Of a stretch of DNA of 64,000 bases, positions 12,201-23,900 are shown piece after piece. Positions within the stretch are counted from its first letter, which is position 1. Every line of letters begins with the position of its first letter. The position numbers were made by a program, and so were the translations under genes. Source of the DNA: Corella eumyota (taxonomy: Eukaryota; Chordata; Ascidiacea; Phlebobranchia; Corellidae). The stretch lies in the NCBI GenBank assembly GCA_963082875.1, contig OY720098.1:14322001-14386000 (forward strand), given 5' to 3'. The notes beneath the pieces were generated by a model. That model saw only the letters and a list, made by a program, of their open reading frames with translations. It was not told where the DNA came from and ran no database searches.

Positions 12201-12739
12201 ATTTTGCTTTTCTAAAATTTTTTATTTACTGTAATTGTGTTTAACCTTTCTGGCTGAAATTTGCGTTTTTATGAAATGTATATTACACTTTTTTAGTTGA
12301 GGGTATTCTTAGAATTTTACTTATCTTCGAATAACACAAATAACTTTGGATTAAATATGTATTCATGTGGGGGGCTATATTTGAATTTTAACTATTTGTG
12401 AAAACGTAAGTTACCTATACAATTGTGTACGTGAGCTATTATAATTTACAGTTGTTGTTCTTAAAAATTCGAGTGCTAATAAATGTAATAATATACTCTT
12501 AAACGATTCGTTCTTGGAATTTTTTTTATTTAAGGAAAAGTAATTTCCGCTTTAAATTGAAACCATATTAAGTTTTTAAACATATTCGTGAGGGAAATTT
12601 TTCAGGGTAATTTAACTTTGCAATAAAATTCACAATGTAGTTGAAATGTCTGAAAATTTACCAGTTAAAATGTTTTAAAATCACGCGTTTTCAATGTAGA
12701 ATTTATTTTAGCTGCGTATTTATGGTGGGAACGCAGAAT

Positions 12740-13545
12740 CTTTTAAAAAAAAGTTGTTGCACTTTTAAATGAAACGGAAACAAATGGAACGATTTAAATA
12801 GAATGGAAAAAATGGCCAGGAACGGAAACAAAGAAAACGGAAACAAATCGAACGGATTCTATAAAAGTGGATTTCGACGGATTCATTTTTAAGACGGATT
12901 TTCAGAATGTGAAAAGTAATAGAAAGAATTTAATAAAAGCAAATTTCAAACGTTTAAAACGCATTTTTTTAAATGTAAAAACAGATAAAAGGGATTTTAA
13001 AAGGGAAAAAGTAATTAAATATAAGGAATAAAAACAAATAGAGCGGATTTAAATTAAACAAATAGATTGAAAAAGAATTCAACTGAGTTTTTTAGCAGGC
13101 AAGTAGGGCAAAAAACTAAGCTTATTATAAAAATAGGGCAAGTAGGAGTATAGTTTAAGTTGAAAGAAGTAATAGCTTTAAAAAAATTGTTTCGGTAAAT
13201 TGAGATTCGTTCCATTAGTTTTTTTAAGATCCGCATTATTTGTTTCTGGTTTATTAGTTTTTTTTCTATTTGTTTCCGTTTAATTTTTTTCCGTCAAAAA
13301 GTTATCCGTCAAAAGTACGCTTCATTAAAATCTGTTCCGTTTGTTTCCGTTCCAATTGTTTTTGTTCCATTTGTTTCCGTTCCATTTGTTTTCATTTCAT
13401 TTGTTTTCGTTACACTTGTTCCCTTTCCATTTGCTTCCGTTTCATTTGTTTCCGTTCCAATTATTTTCTTTCCATTTGTTTCCGTTCCATTTGTTTTCTT
13501 TTCAACAGTTTCCAGCGCCCCATTATGGTAATACGGGATGTTGAT
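12740..13545. repeat. Fold-back repeat with minisatellite arms (TTCCGTTCCATTTG type)
   Basis: The left arm (about 12765-13080) is built of CGGAAACAAATGGAA-like words. The right arm (about 13190-13545) is built of their reverse complement, TTCCATTTGTTTCCG, in nearly regular tandem. The arms would pair as a large imperfect hairpin around 13080-13190. Overlapping low-complexity frames at 13270-13572 only read the repeat. Termini and a target duplication were not resolved. Confidence 0.75.
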
Positions 13546-13741
13546 GTAAACCGGGTTAAAATTTTGATTTAAAAGTTTTACAAAACCAATAGCACTATAA
13601 CATTACTTGTTAAGGCGAACTCGATAAAAACAAATAATATCGACTATAAAAACCTGCAGAATACCGGTCATCGGAATACAAGTATTTTTTTCATATTTTT
13701 TTAAGAGTATAATTTTTTTTACATTTTTACCGACATCGGTG

Positions 13742-13868
13742 TGATATTGTGACGTGTTTAAGCTATCCGTAAACGCCGGGTTCGATGGTAAAAAGTGTGC
13801 GTTTCAACTCCACACCCTTTGGCTTGCAGTCCAACGCCAAAACTCGTATACCACACTACCGAACTGCG
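13742..13868 (-). repeat. Interspersed repeat, second SINE-like family
   Basis: The minus strand starts CGGTAGTGTGGTATACG and ends with a segment (CCCGGCGTTTACGGATAGCT, then AAACACGTCACAATATCACAC) that reappears almost unchanged at 25900-25955 on the plus strand. Both copies have the same start and the same end, so they belong to one dispersed family of about 115-125 bp. Confidence 0.75.
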
Positions 13869-14521
13869 GACTACAAGTGAAGGGTTTCGTGCTAAAGACG
13901 CACCAAAGCGACACCATACTGTAACAAATAGCTTAATCACTTAGTTTGTCCTTATTTATTTGGCCTTATTTACTTTGCCTGTGAATTAAGTATCGAGATA
14001 AAATTCGTTACAACACACACCTTATGCACGGTGTATACAAGTAGCTTAAAAAACGTAAAAACAGTACATCTTTACCAAAACAAAACTAAGATCTATCTTT
14101 TTATGGGGATATAGAAAGAATAAGATTTTAGCTAAAAATTATACTTGTTTATAATTTTATGATTCGTTTTTATTTTTTCGAGGACAAACAATATTTTTGC
14201 TAAAATGTGGTTTCCACTTTTGTGACGTATGTCAACTATGTAGTTGTTGGAAATTTTATTTACGTATCTCAGGTTTGGGATTTTGGTTATAATAATTCTA
14301 TTTAAACGGTTAGTATTGTTGCAGATTTTAAATGTTGTTCAACTTAGTAATTTTTGTTACAAATATTATAACTTTTAGAAAGTTTTCTATGCTTTCTTTA
14401 ACCTGTTACCTTTTTAATGTGAGAATTTTAAATATTTGTTAGAAAAACTGATAAATAAAAAAATTAAAAACAACTTTTATATTGAATAAATTATGTCTTA
14501 CCCACTTTGATTAAGTGGGGA
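13869..14521. other. Upstream region of the SLC17A9-like pair
   Basis: There is no gene in this stretch. A five-codon upstream frame (ATG at 14493) precedes the transporter start codon at 14522. Confidence 0.35.
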
Positions 14522-15850
14522 ATGTCAAAAGAAAAATCGGACTTAGTTTCTTCTAACTATAAACATGGTCACGAAAATGATGCTCATCAACTTTGGAACC
14601 CATCCGAAAGAAAAATATGGGTTTTGTGTTTATTTGTTCTAACCACTGTGTTATTTGCTGCAAGGGTTGCAATGCCTGTATGTGCATCAGCAATGGCAGA
14701 TGAATTTCATTGGAACAAAGCGGATTTGGGGGCAATAATGGGCTCGTTTTTTTGGGGTTATGTGACAACTCAAATTCTAGGAGGTTTTATTGCTGATAAA
14801 ATTGGAGGTGATAAGGTGTTATGGATGTCTGTTACAGTTTGGAGTATTCTTACTATTTTGACACCTTACCTCACTTACACCAAAGCAATGTTTCTAAGTA
14901 CCTTTGTAATACTTACCGTTATAAGAGTTTTATTAGGTGTTAGTCAAGGTGTTCATTATCCTTCCATGATGAGTTTATTGGGAAATAAAATACCAGAAAG
15001 AAACAGATCTCTCCCTAGCAGCGTTGTTACAGCTGCTGCAAACTTTGGATCCTTAGTTTGTGGTGGAATTGGTTCGGTTTTATTAGAAAAATTTGGTTGG
15101 AATTCTGTGTTCTACATTATAGGCTTTGTTTCACTTATTCTGGCCACAGCTGTTAGGTTTTTATCAAAGAAACATCGAAATCGAATTAAATCAACAAAAG
15201 ATGGTATTATGATCAATGATAATGTATTAAAACCTCAAAATAACAATGTTGTGCCTTGGAAAAAACTTTTGCAAAAAGCCCCATTGTGGTCAATATTTGC
15301 CTGTCATTTTTCTTGCAACAATGCTTTTTATATTTTTTTATCTTGGTTTCCAACTTACTTTTATGAACGATTCCCAAATGAAAGGGGATGGATTTACAAC
15401 GTAGTCCCTTGGCTACTGTCAATTCCATTTAACATACTGGGTGGTTACCTAAGCCAACAATTAATTAACAAAAAATGGAAAATAATTCAAACTCGAAAAC
15501 TTGTAGAATCAATAGCAATGATTGGTAGCGGGGTTTTTGCTGTCATTTTGCCTTTTTGTAATAACTTTAATTTGGCACTGTTATGTGCTGGCATGGCAGC
15601 ATCTTTGCAAACATTTCATAATAGTGCAGTATTAATTAATCCTCAAGAAATTGCGCCAGTCCATTCTGGTTCAGTTTTTGGTGCGATGAACACGTTTGGA
15701 GCTATTCCTGGTTTTTTAGGAGTCTATATTACTGGATATATATTAAATGCTACTGGTAGTTGGTTTGTGGTGTTTTTTGCGCTTGCAACCACTAATATGT
15801 TTGGTTTGGTAGCTTTTCTTATTTGGGGAAGTAGTGATCCAATTGTATAA
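14522..15850 (+). CDS. SLC17A9: SLC17A9-like vesicular nucleotide transporter, copy 1
   Basis: This is an intronless 442-residue major facilitator protein. I chose the ATG at 14522 (MSKEKSDLVSS); the frame stays open a little further upstream but without an ATG. It follows human SLC17A9 throughout: FAARVAMPVCASAMADEF in TM1, SFFWGYVTTQILGG in TM2, the MFS loop signature ADKIGGDKV, an arginine in TM4 within VIRVLLGVSQGVHYPS, and PWLLSIPFNILGG and QEIAPVHSGSVFG in the C-half. Twelve membrane segments are expected. The family loads ATP and other nucleotides into vesicles using membrane potential and chloride. A second copy follows 179 bp downstream on the same strand. Lack of introns beside intron-rich neighbours suggests an old retrocopy or intron loss before duplication. 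Confidence 0.9.
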   Translation: MSKEKSDLVSSNYKHGHENDAHQLWNPSERKIWVLCLFVLTTVLFAARVAMPVCASAMADEFHWNKADLGAIMGSFFWGYVTTQILGGFIADKIGGDKVLWMSVTVWSILTILTPYLTYTKAMFLSTFVILTVIRVLLGVSQGVHYPSMMSLLGNKIPERNRSLPSSVVTAAANFGSLVCGGIGSVLLEKFGWNSVFYIIGFVSLILATAVRFLSKKHRNRIKSTKDGIMINDNVLKPQNNNVVPWKKLLQKAPLWSIFACHFSCNNAFYIFLSWFPTYFYERFPNERGWIYNVVPWLLSIPFNILGGYLSQQLINKKWKIIQTRKLVESIAMIGSGVFAVILPFCNNFNLALLCAGMAASLQTFHNSAVLINPQEIAPVHSGSVFGAMNTFGAIPGFLGVYITGYILNATGSWFVVFFALATTNMFGLVAFLIWGSSDPIV

Positions 15851-16029
15851 AAAAGTAGTTGCTTAGTTATATATATACCTCAATTAAAATTAGTTTTTAT
15901 TTTTTTAGATTGCAGTGTTGTGTGATTGTCTTAATAAGTTGTTAAATAATTGCTGTGATAATTTGTTAATGAATTAATTCCAAAACTGATTAGCAGTTAG
16001 TACTGCCTATTGGATAAAACAAATGTACT

Positions 16030-17364
16030 ATGAGTGGATTTATCAAAGAATATTCTCATGAAAAATTATCAAAGCTTTCAAACAACTTAAAAGATGATTT
16101 TGCGGTTACTCCATGGTCATCAAACAAAAAAAAAATATGGGTTGTGACTTTATTTATGGCAACAACAAATTTGTTTGCCGCACGCGTTGCCATGCCTGTG
16201 TGTGCAACAGCAATGGTGAAAGAATTTGGATGGAGCAAAACTGACCTGGGTGCTGTAATGGGTTCATTTTTCTGGGGTTATCTAACAACCCAAGTAATTG
16301 GGGGGTACATGGCAGATAAAATTGGAGGTGACCGAGTTTTATGGATGTCTGCAGCAGTTTGGGGCACACTAACTCTTCTAACTCCATATGTCACTTACAT
16401 CAAAAACTCATATTTAAGCACTTTTGCTATATTAACTGCGATTCGGATTTTGTTAGGGGTAAGCCAAGGTGTTCATTATCCCTCATTGATGAGTTTATTA
16501 GGATCACGGATTAAAAAATCAGAACGTTCCTTGCCAACAGGAATTGTAAGTGCTGCTGCCAACTTTGGCTCTTTAATGTGTGGTGCTTTGGGCTCTGTTG
16601 TACTTGAAAAGCATGGCTGGCAAGAAGTATTTTACGTTATCGGAGTAATTTCGCTTATATGGGCATATATAATAAAACAATTATCGTGTAAAACCAATTT
16701 AAAATCAACACTTTTAGCTGATGATCTATTAAATTTACGAAAAATAAGAAAAAGGACAAATACTGTACCTTGGCGTCTTATATTTACCAAAGTTCCTGTA
16801 TGGGCTGCCATTACAGTTCACTTCTGCATGAGCAATTGTTTTTACATATTATTATCATGGCTTCCAACTTATTTTCATGAACATTTTCCACACCAAAAGG
16901 GTTGGGTTTATAATGTTGTTCCATGGGCATTTTCAATTCCTTTTAGTATATTAGCAGGTTGGGTGAGTGATCATATGATTAAATCTGGCTATGGTGCAGG
17001 GTATACTCGCAAGGCTATGCAACTTATTGCTATGCTTAGCCCCGCGTTTTTCTTTTCGCTCTTGCCTTTTTGTCAAACATTTTATTCTGCTCTTTTTTGC
17101 ACCACTCTCGGTGTTTCGCTTATGACCTTTCATCATTCTGGTGTAATATTAAATCCTCAAGATATTGCTCCAAATTGCGCAGGGTCAGTTTTTGGTATAA
17201 TGAACGCATTTGGAGCTTTGTTTGGTTTTATTGGGACCTACATCGCAGGTGTTATATTGGACATATATGGAAGTTGGGTGGCTGTATTTTCTGTACTTTC
17301 TGTTATTAATATATTTGGTGTTTCTATTTTTGTTATATGGGGTACTGGTGAAAAAGTTATCTAA
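16030..17364 (+). CDS. SLC17A9: SLC17A9-like vesicular nucleotide transporter, copy 2
   Basis: This is an intronless 444-residue MFS protein, a tandem paralog of the gene just upstream. It keeps the same landmarks: FAARVAMPVCATAMVKEF, SFFWGYLTTQVIGGYM, ADKIGGDRV, AIRILLGVSQGVHYPS, and QDIAPNCAGSVFGIMN near the C-terminus. The N-terminal half is mostly identical to copy 1, while the N-terminal tail and central cytoplasmic loop (around residues 210-240) differ, as expected for diverged paralogs that are both under selection. An out-of-frame ATG at 16023 opens a short overlapping upstream frame that could reduce translation. A T-rich tract ending in AG (about 15890-15908) lies between the genes and could act as an acceptor for spliced-leader addition. 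Polyadenylation-like AATAAA words follow at 17432 and 17466. Confidence 0.9.
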   Translation: MSGFIKEYSHEKLSKLSNNLKDDFAVTPWSSNKKKIWVVTLFMATTNLFAARVAMPVCATAMVKEFGWSKTDLGAVMGSFFWGYLTTQVIGGYMADKIGGDRVLWMSAAVWGTLTLLTPYVTYIKNSYLSTFAILTAIRILLGVSQGVHYPSLMSLLGSRIKKSERSLPTGIVSAAANFGSLMCGALGSVVLEKHGWQEVFYVIGVISLIWAYIIKQLSCKTNLKSTLLADDLLNLRKIRKRTNTVPWRLIFTKVPVWAAITVHFCMSNCFYILLSWLPTYFHEHFPHQKGWVYNVVPWAFSIPFSILAGWVSDHMIKSGYGAGYTRKAMQLIAMLSPAFFFSLLPFCQTFYSALFCTTLGVSLMTFHHSGVILNPQDIAPNCAGSVFGIMNAFGALFGFIGTYIAGVILDIYGSWVAVFSVLSVINIFGVSIFVIWGTGEKVI

Positions 17365-17976
17365 ATAGATCAAATTTTGTTGTTTTGTTATTTTTTTAGC
17401 CCAATTTGCCAAATAAGTAAGTTGGTAAAAAAATAAAATATAGTTTTTGTTTTTTGAATGTTTTAATAAAAATATGCAATTGTTTTTTTTAATGTATTGA
17501 CATGCTTAGCCTTATAACTCTTGCCTCTGTTTTTAATACCCAATTAAATTGTTAGATTGTAATACACTATTTTCTAATGGGCCTATACAAAAAACGTTAG
17601 TGCAGAAATAAAATAATCTCTTGCAGTTTCTTGTAAATTTTGTTTATTTTTGTGATAATTACTAAATAGAATATGAAAAATATTTTTACTTTCAGGTTAA
17701 TAACAATTTTTTATTTATTTTAAAGGGTATAGTTGTATGTGTCATTAAAATTTATTTATTTTATTTTTCCTTGTATTAATATTGTTTTTTTTTACTTTTC
17801 TAACTTACTACAGTAGATATCTTTAGGAAATGCTTTTTTATTGTTTTAAATATTTATTTTTTATTTAGATGTTTGCTGTAAAGTTTTAAGCGCTCGTAAA
17901 AAATAGTTTTTTAATTGTGAGGTTATCATGTAAAATTTTAATCTAAAACTTGAAACTTTGGAACCGAAAAACCAAC

Positions 17977-20900
17977 ATGAATCCAATGGACGATCCTCTT
18001 CATTCTATTTATAAAGATCTGTCTGCATTACAATATGAAGTGAAACAAGTGCCAAGACAAAAGCTGGTAATATAAAATATGGGTAGTGATTTTCATAGAC
18101 AAAAATTTTTTTATATATATTTTTTTAAATTCTTTTATTTTAATAATAAGAAATGAAGTAGCCTAATAAATATATAATGAAAATTCAAATAAATAAAAAA
18201 TTTTCGCTTAAAATTTTTTTAGGGAATTCGAGTGAAGTTTGAATTTCAGGGTGAGCGTAGAATAGTTCAGATGCAAAGACCATTAACTTTTACTCAGCTA
18301 CAAAATTTTGTCAAAAAAATCTATACAAAACCACTTGCCATGTTATTTTCAACTGGTGGTAATAATGAGGTAAATTTGGAAATAATTCTTTAATATTAAC
18401 ATAAACTTGCAATTAACTAATCATGCTAATTTTATAAAGAAATATTGCTTTTATTTATAAGTTATCATCTCTATTTTCTACCGACAACAAATATTAGTTT
18501 CTCTCAAATTCTGTCTAGATTTATTAATTTAGTTATACCAGTTCTTTAGTGGTTAAAACACCTGGCTTAGTAATATAGGGTTATTGGCAGGGGCGGATCT
18601 AACCACAAGGACAACGTGGACAATGTCCACCCTAAAATTTTAGTAAAATATTCGCGTGCATGTTATTTAGCTAGTATCACGAGTTTACAAATCTCTTTCG
18701 GTCGACATACTTACAAACTTGTGCCAAATAACGAAGCATTTGTTGCTTGATAACGAAGCATTTGTTGTCGTTTGGTTATTGGGTTTGATCTCCATGGATC
18801 ACAGTGCTGTTAAGTAAGATGCTATAAATGGCACTCATTTTCCAGGAGCCAAAACTAATCGTCAGATTAATTATCATTTAAATTTTTATTAATAATATCC
18901 AAAAAAAAAAATCTCAAAACTGGGTCAGGGTAACAAATGTAACCCAAATGTTTAGGCCACTTTAGTGTTTCTACCACTTCGAGGATAGACTGTGATTTAA
19001 AAAAAAAACTTTAATTTTATTCAAGATTCAGATTCCTTTGCAAAATCAAGGTAATGTTGATCAGATAGTTGAGCTCATGGATCAGAGTACGCACCTCCGA
19101 AACTTACGCATCATGTTGGTGGAAAAGGTAGGTTTACAATAATAAACTAATTAGGTTTTAAATTTTTGTACTAAATGCAACATAGTTTTTTTTTGTAAAT
19201 ATGAAAACTGTTCAAAGAAAACGTTATGTTGTACATACTTAAATATTTCATTTCTTAAAAATGTTTTTTAGATTTTTAAGGCTACTTTTTATGTTGGAAT
19301 TAAAATGTAAAAATTTTATTTAACATAAAGGTTTTCACTTTTTTTTAATTTTTGAAATAACAAACATAAATTTAAAGTTTATATATAATTATTTTCAGCA
19401 ACAAGCGGGTAATCACAATGAGGATCAACAATGGAGAACGACTTCTCCTCCAGGATCATTCGAGAGCAAACAAACTTCTCCGTTTGCTGAACCACAACCT
19501 CCTCACCATATGAGATCACCCTCTCAAGTAAGTTTTTAAATCTTTAAAATTTTATTGGAGAATTTAACAAACTGTTGTTGTTCATAGTTGAACGTTTGCA
19601 GGGTTCTTTTTATTATCTTTACGGTGGTAAACTGTTTTATAATTAAATTGTTATTTTCTTCGATTAAAACAATTTGTTTGTGTTATATATACCTCAAAAA
19701 GCGTAAGGGATAAATTTTTGGTTAATTGTGTAATAAAGTGCTAAAATCCAAAACACTCAAGGATTTTTACAAATACTAAATAAAATATTTTGTTTACCAT
19801 GTTTTGTTTTTTAATATTTACTACTTAAAATGTAACATAGAATGTATATATAGCATTAGTGGTACTATATACCACATTCATTTGACCGCTAAATAAGCGA
19901 CTACTAGTTTTTGCATGTAGGTAAATGTTTTAACTAACTAATAAAAGAAATGATCAAGAACTTTTTAAAGAAAAAAAATAAAAATTTGCATAACTATTTT
20001 GAAGGTAATATAAATTGCTTTTTAAAAGAATTGTTCACATTAACATAAGTTAGTACCAGTAGATTGAATTAAATATAGTAGTTTCTTATATTATTAAACC
20101 GAATGCGATTACATATTATCTCATGATGCTGTTTCCTGTATTAGTGATTTTGTAAGACCTACACACTGTGGCTTTTTATTTATATATTAATATAATGCTA
20201 CATACCTTACTCAGGTTATAGCAGTCCAAGCGGTTAATATTAATAATGCTAAATACTCATTATTTATTGTGAATTTTGGTATGTTTTTTAAAGTAAATAG
20301 ATTATGTAATAAATACAGACTATTCTTATCTAAAAGGGTTTTATCATTATAAGCTTGTCTTTGTTTTTGTAGTTTGTTTTGGGTTTTATTAATCACTAAA
20401 CTGATACATTATTCTTACAATTTCCAATTTGAGGTAAAAATGTTTTATTGCTTTAGGCAATAGCTTACGTGATTCATTTTTGCAACCTTTTATATATTTT
20501 AACTAGGCATCAAATAAATAACCAAAACTTAGCAAGAAGATTAATAATAAGTAAAAATATAGCAAGAAGATTAATAAGAGTCTTTAATTTACATAACTTT
20601 TTTTCACTAAACCACAATATCTAGTTTAAACTGTACATCTTGACTAAATAAGTCTGACTTTTTTTTAATAATAACTTTAACCTCTCTATTTAATAAATAC
20701 AGTTGTTTTAAATAATAATAAGTAAAACTTATTCTAGGGTACATAAATTGAAAAAAAAAACCTTAACCTTGCAATTTAATAATGCTATTTTTAATTTTAT
20801 TTATTTTCGTCCTTTTTTTACACTTCTAAGACATCAATAAAAGTGACAAAAATATGCAACTGACATTACATCAAATTGGTGGAAAAAAATGACAAAATCA

Positions 20901-23900
20901 AGTTCAATATTTAAAACATCCAAAATTATTAAACATCTATATTGAATTTTATATTTTAACATGGCATAGTCACTAATCCATTTCAAAATGTTAAAACCTA
21001 AAACAACTTTTAAGCAATAAAAAATAAAAAGAAAAGTTCTCTATTTTAAACCCATGTGTCAAGCAATTGTATTAACATTTTTTTTTTAGAACATGGTTGC
21101 AACTATTATTTTGGGCATTGTCCATTAAGCTATTTTAGCTCAAATTTGTTGTAAATTTTAACAGAGAAGGGCAGACAAACACCGTTATTCACCACCACCT
21201 GGCACCATTGATGAAAAAGAAATTCAAAGACACCGAGGTGGTTCACGTACCTCATTGAACAGCGAGGGAGAATTTATCCCTTTTAATGCCGTAAGTTTAA
21301 GCGTGAAACTAATTTACAAAAAAATTGTTGCCATTTGATTAGGTATAATCTGAGTTATTTTTTTAATGTACTTCAAAACTTTTTGAACTTTTTTGTTATT
21401 AATTATGCCCCAGGGTTGTAATATGTTTTCCTTGATTTGTAGCATAGAAACTCTTTAAAAAATTTGATTTTGTCATCGAAAAAATAACTATTAAAGTTTA
21501 AGTGTCAAGAAAGTAGTTGTGGTTACCTTTTTATGTTTAGACCTTTAGTCCAGGTTCAATTGCTTACAGTAGCTCAACATCTCTGGATAGTAGTTTATCA
21601 AGTCCTCAAATCCCTTCGTGAGTTAATTAAAATTTCATCTGTTACTTAATTAAATTAATGTCAATAATGTAAAAAAGAAAAACAACTAAATTAATTAATT
21701 ATTTATAAATTGTCTAAAGAAAATATTTTTGAATGGTTAGAAAAACCTGAGTTTTACTTATATAATCGAAAAGTTAAAATTATTTTAATAACACTTAGTG
21801 TATTGACATAACCAAACACTACAGATATATTAATTTGCGTTTACACTATTAAAAGTTGGTTGAATAAATTTTCATAGTATAACTAATTAAAAATACTATT
21901 GATTTTGTGTTTTTTAGTGACCCTTGGAATTGTGGGTTAAAAGGGGGTTACCCTGATGAAGAGATGGACACCTCACCCTCCCCTCTGCGCAAGGGTGGCA
22001 CTTATCCCCGCCGTTTACATGGTCCCGTTTTAACTAATGAGGATCGAAAACTTGAAAGTAAAAATATTTTCATTGAGTGCAATTTTAAAAAACAAATAAA
22101 AATTTGATTTAATAAATTAACTAATTGACTTTTTGTAATAAATCAATCGTCTCAATATGGTTGTAACAAATATTTGCTTGTGGTAACTCACCTACACATC
22201 ACAATTAATTTTTTGCTGGGAAAAAGGGAATTTAAATTGGCATACACATAATATATTGTATATTGTTTACTATATTTCTAGCTGTTTTTAAAATTGAAAA
22301 TATTTATAGTTGTTTTTCTGTTAGTTTTAAATTGTTTTTAGATTCTCGAACATTTCCTCGAATCCGTCCATCCGTCCAAAACGCTCGTTTTCCAAGTAAT
22401 TCTTATTTTTCTTCCTCAACTAATAACATGTAAGTTTATAATTTTAATATAATTTTTTATTTGAAAAAAATGAATTTTTTCAAGTTTAAAAAATATTTCT
22501 CATTGGGTTAGTAATATTTTCTACATGTCAAAAAAACACAACCATAAACATGAAGTTAACAAAAATTGTAGTTATATTGGGTTTATTTTTCACCCTTGAT
22601 GCTGAAAATTTTAATTTTTTTTATCTTAAACCTCAAATACAATATTAAGTTCAGTGATATATCATTGACGTATAAAAAGCATGTATGATCCGCTTTAAAG
22701 TTACATTAACTTGAATTCCTCTAAGGTTAATGACTTGTTTTATATTTACTTATGTTCATAATGTAAATACAATTTTTTCATGTATACTTAGGTACAAGGG
22801 TTTTATTCATCACATTGTGTTATTTTTTTCTACTGTAAAGTTAAAACAAAGTAAGGTTATGTTTGGTTATTTACAACAAATTGCCTGATTTGAAATTTAA
22901 TAAACTTACAACTTTTTAATAAAAAAACATTTTCTTAAAAATAAATCAATTTTTTCCTGATATTTTTTTTTTTGTAAAATCCACATGGTCCAAAAATTTA
23001 CTGACTTCAACAGTCATATTGCTAATAAATCTAACTCAATTATGTTGAAGGTCATCAAACTGCAGTACAGGTAGTTGTAGTAGTAGTGGACTGGACTTGG
23101 ACGACCTCCATAATTTACACAATCAGCCAACCACATCAACATCCTTCACAGGTGAGTCATTCTCTTGTTAATAATTTTTTATTTGTATTTTCAGATAAGG
23201 GTGTTTTCCTCTAGTTAATTAAAAGTTAATTTTAATTATAGTTGTAACATCTTAGTGGTATTCAAAAAAAATTATTATTCTTACATAAACTGGTGGTAAT
23301 TTTTACTTCATATTTTTGGGTATCCACCTAAATTTGAAAAATATAAATTTTCCCTAAAAATATAAATTTAAAGCACAAATCAGAGGAAGGTTAGGGTAAA
23401 AAAAGGTTTAATAGAATATGTCTCAATATCAGTAAAATGGCATTTTTGGGACGACGATTTCCATTAAATGTCTATTATGTAATATAACAGTAATCCAAAT
23501 TTTATTTTTGTCGATGTGTTTTATATAACAGTAATCCAAATTTTAATATAACAGTAATCCAAATTTTATTTTTGTCGATGTGTTTTATTTTCAATAATAA
23601 CATTTTTCCATTAAAATATAATTTTTTTTATTTGAACAAAGGTGGTGCTCAAAACCAGAGAACAGGTTTTCAACGAAGAAGTTTGGGTGACATGGTACAA
23701 ATGGACACATCTATTCAACACCCTTACTCTGTCATTAAATGTAAATTACATAAAATTATTTATCAAAATATGTACTACTACCCCATTCTCGGGTTGACTT
23801 TTTGCAGTTTTGGATATTATTGATCATCATTGCTTTATATTTAAATTGTTGGTTAGGATTAGTTCAGTAGAAGTTTACAATTTTTAGTTTTTAGAATATT

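Noticed and set aside
13270-13572. Low-complexity Phe/Cys/Arg/Ile-rich open frames
   Set aside because: They read through the TTCCATTTGTTTCCG tandem repeat in two frames; the peptide pattern follows from the repeat.
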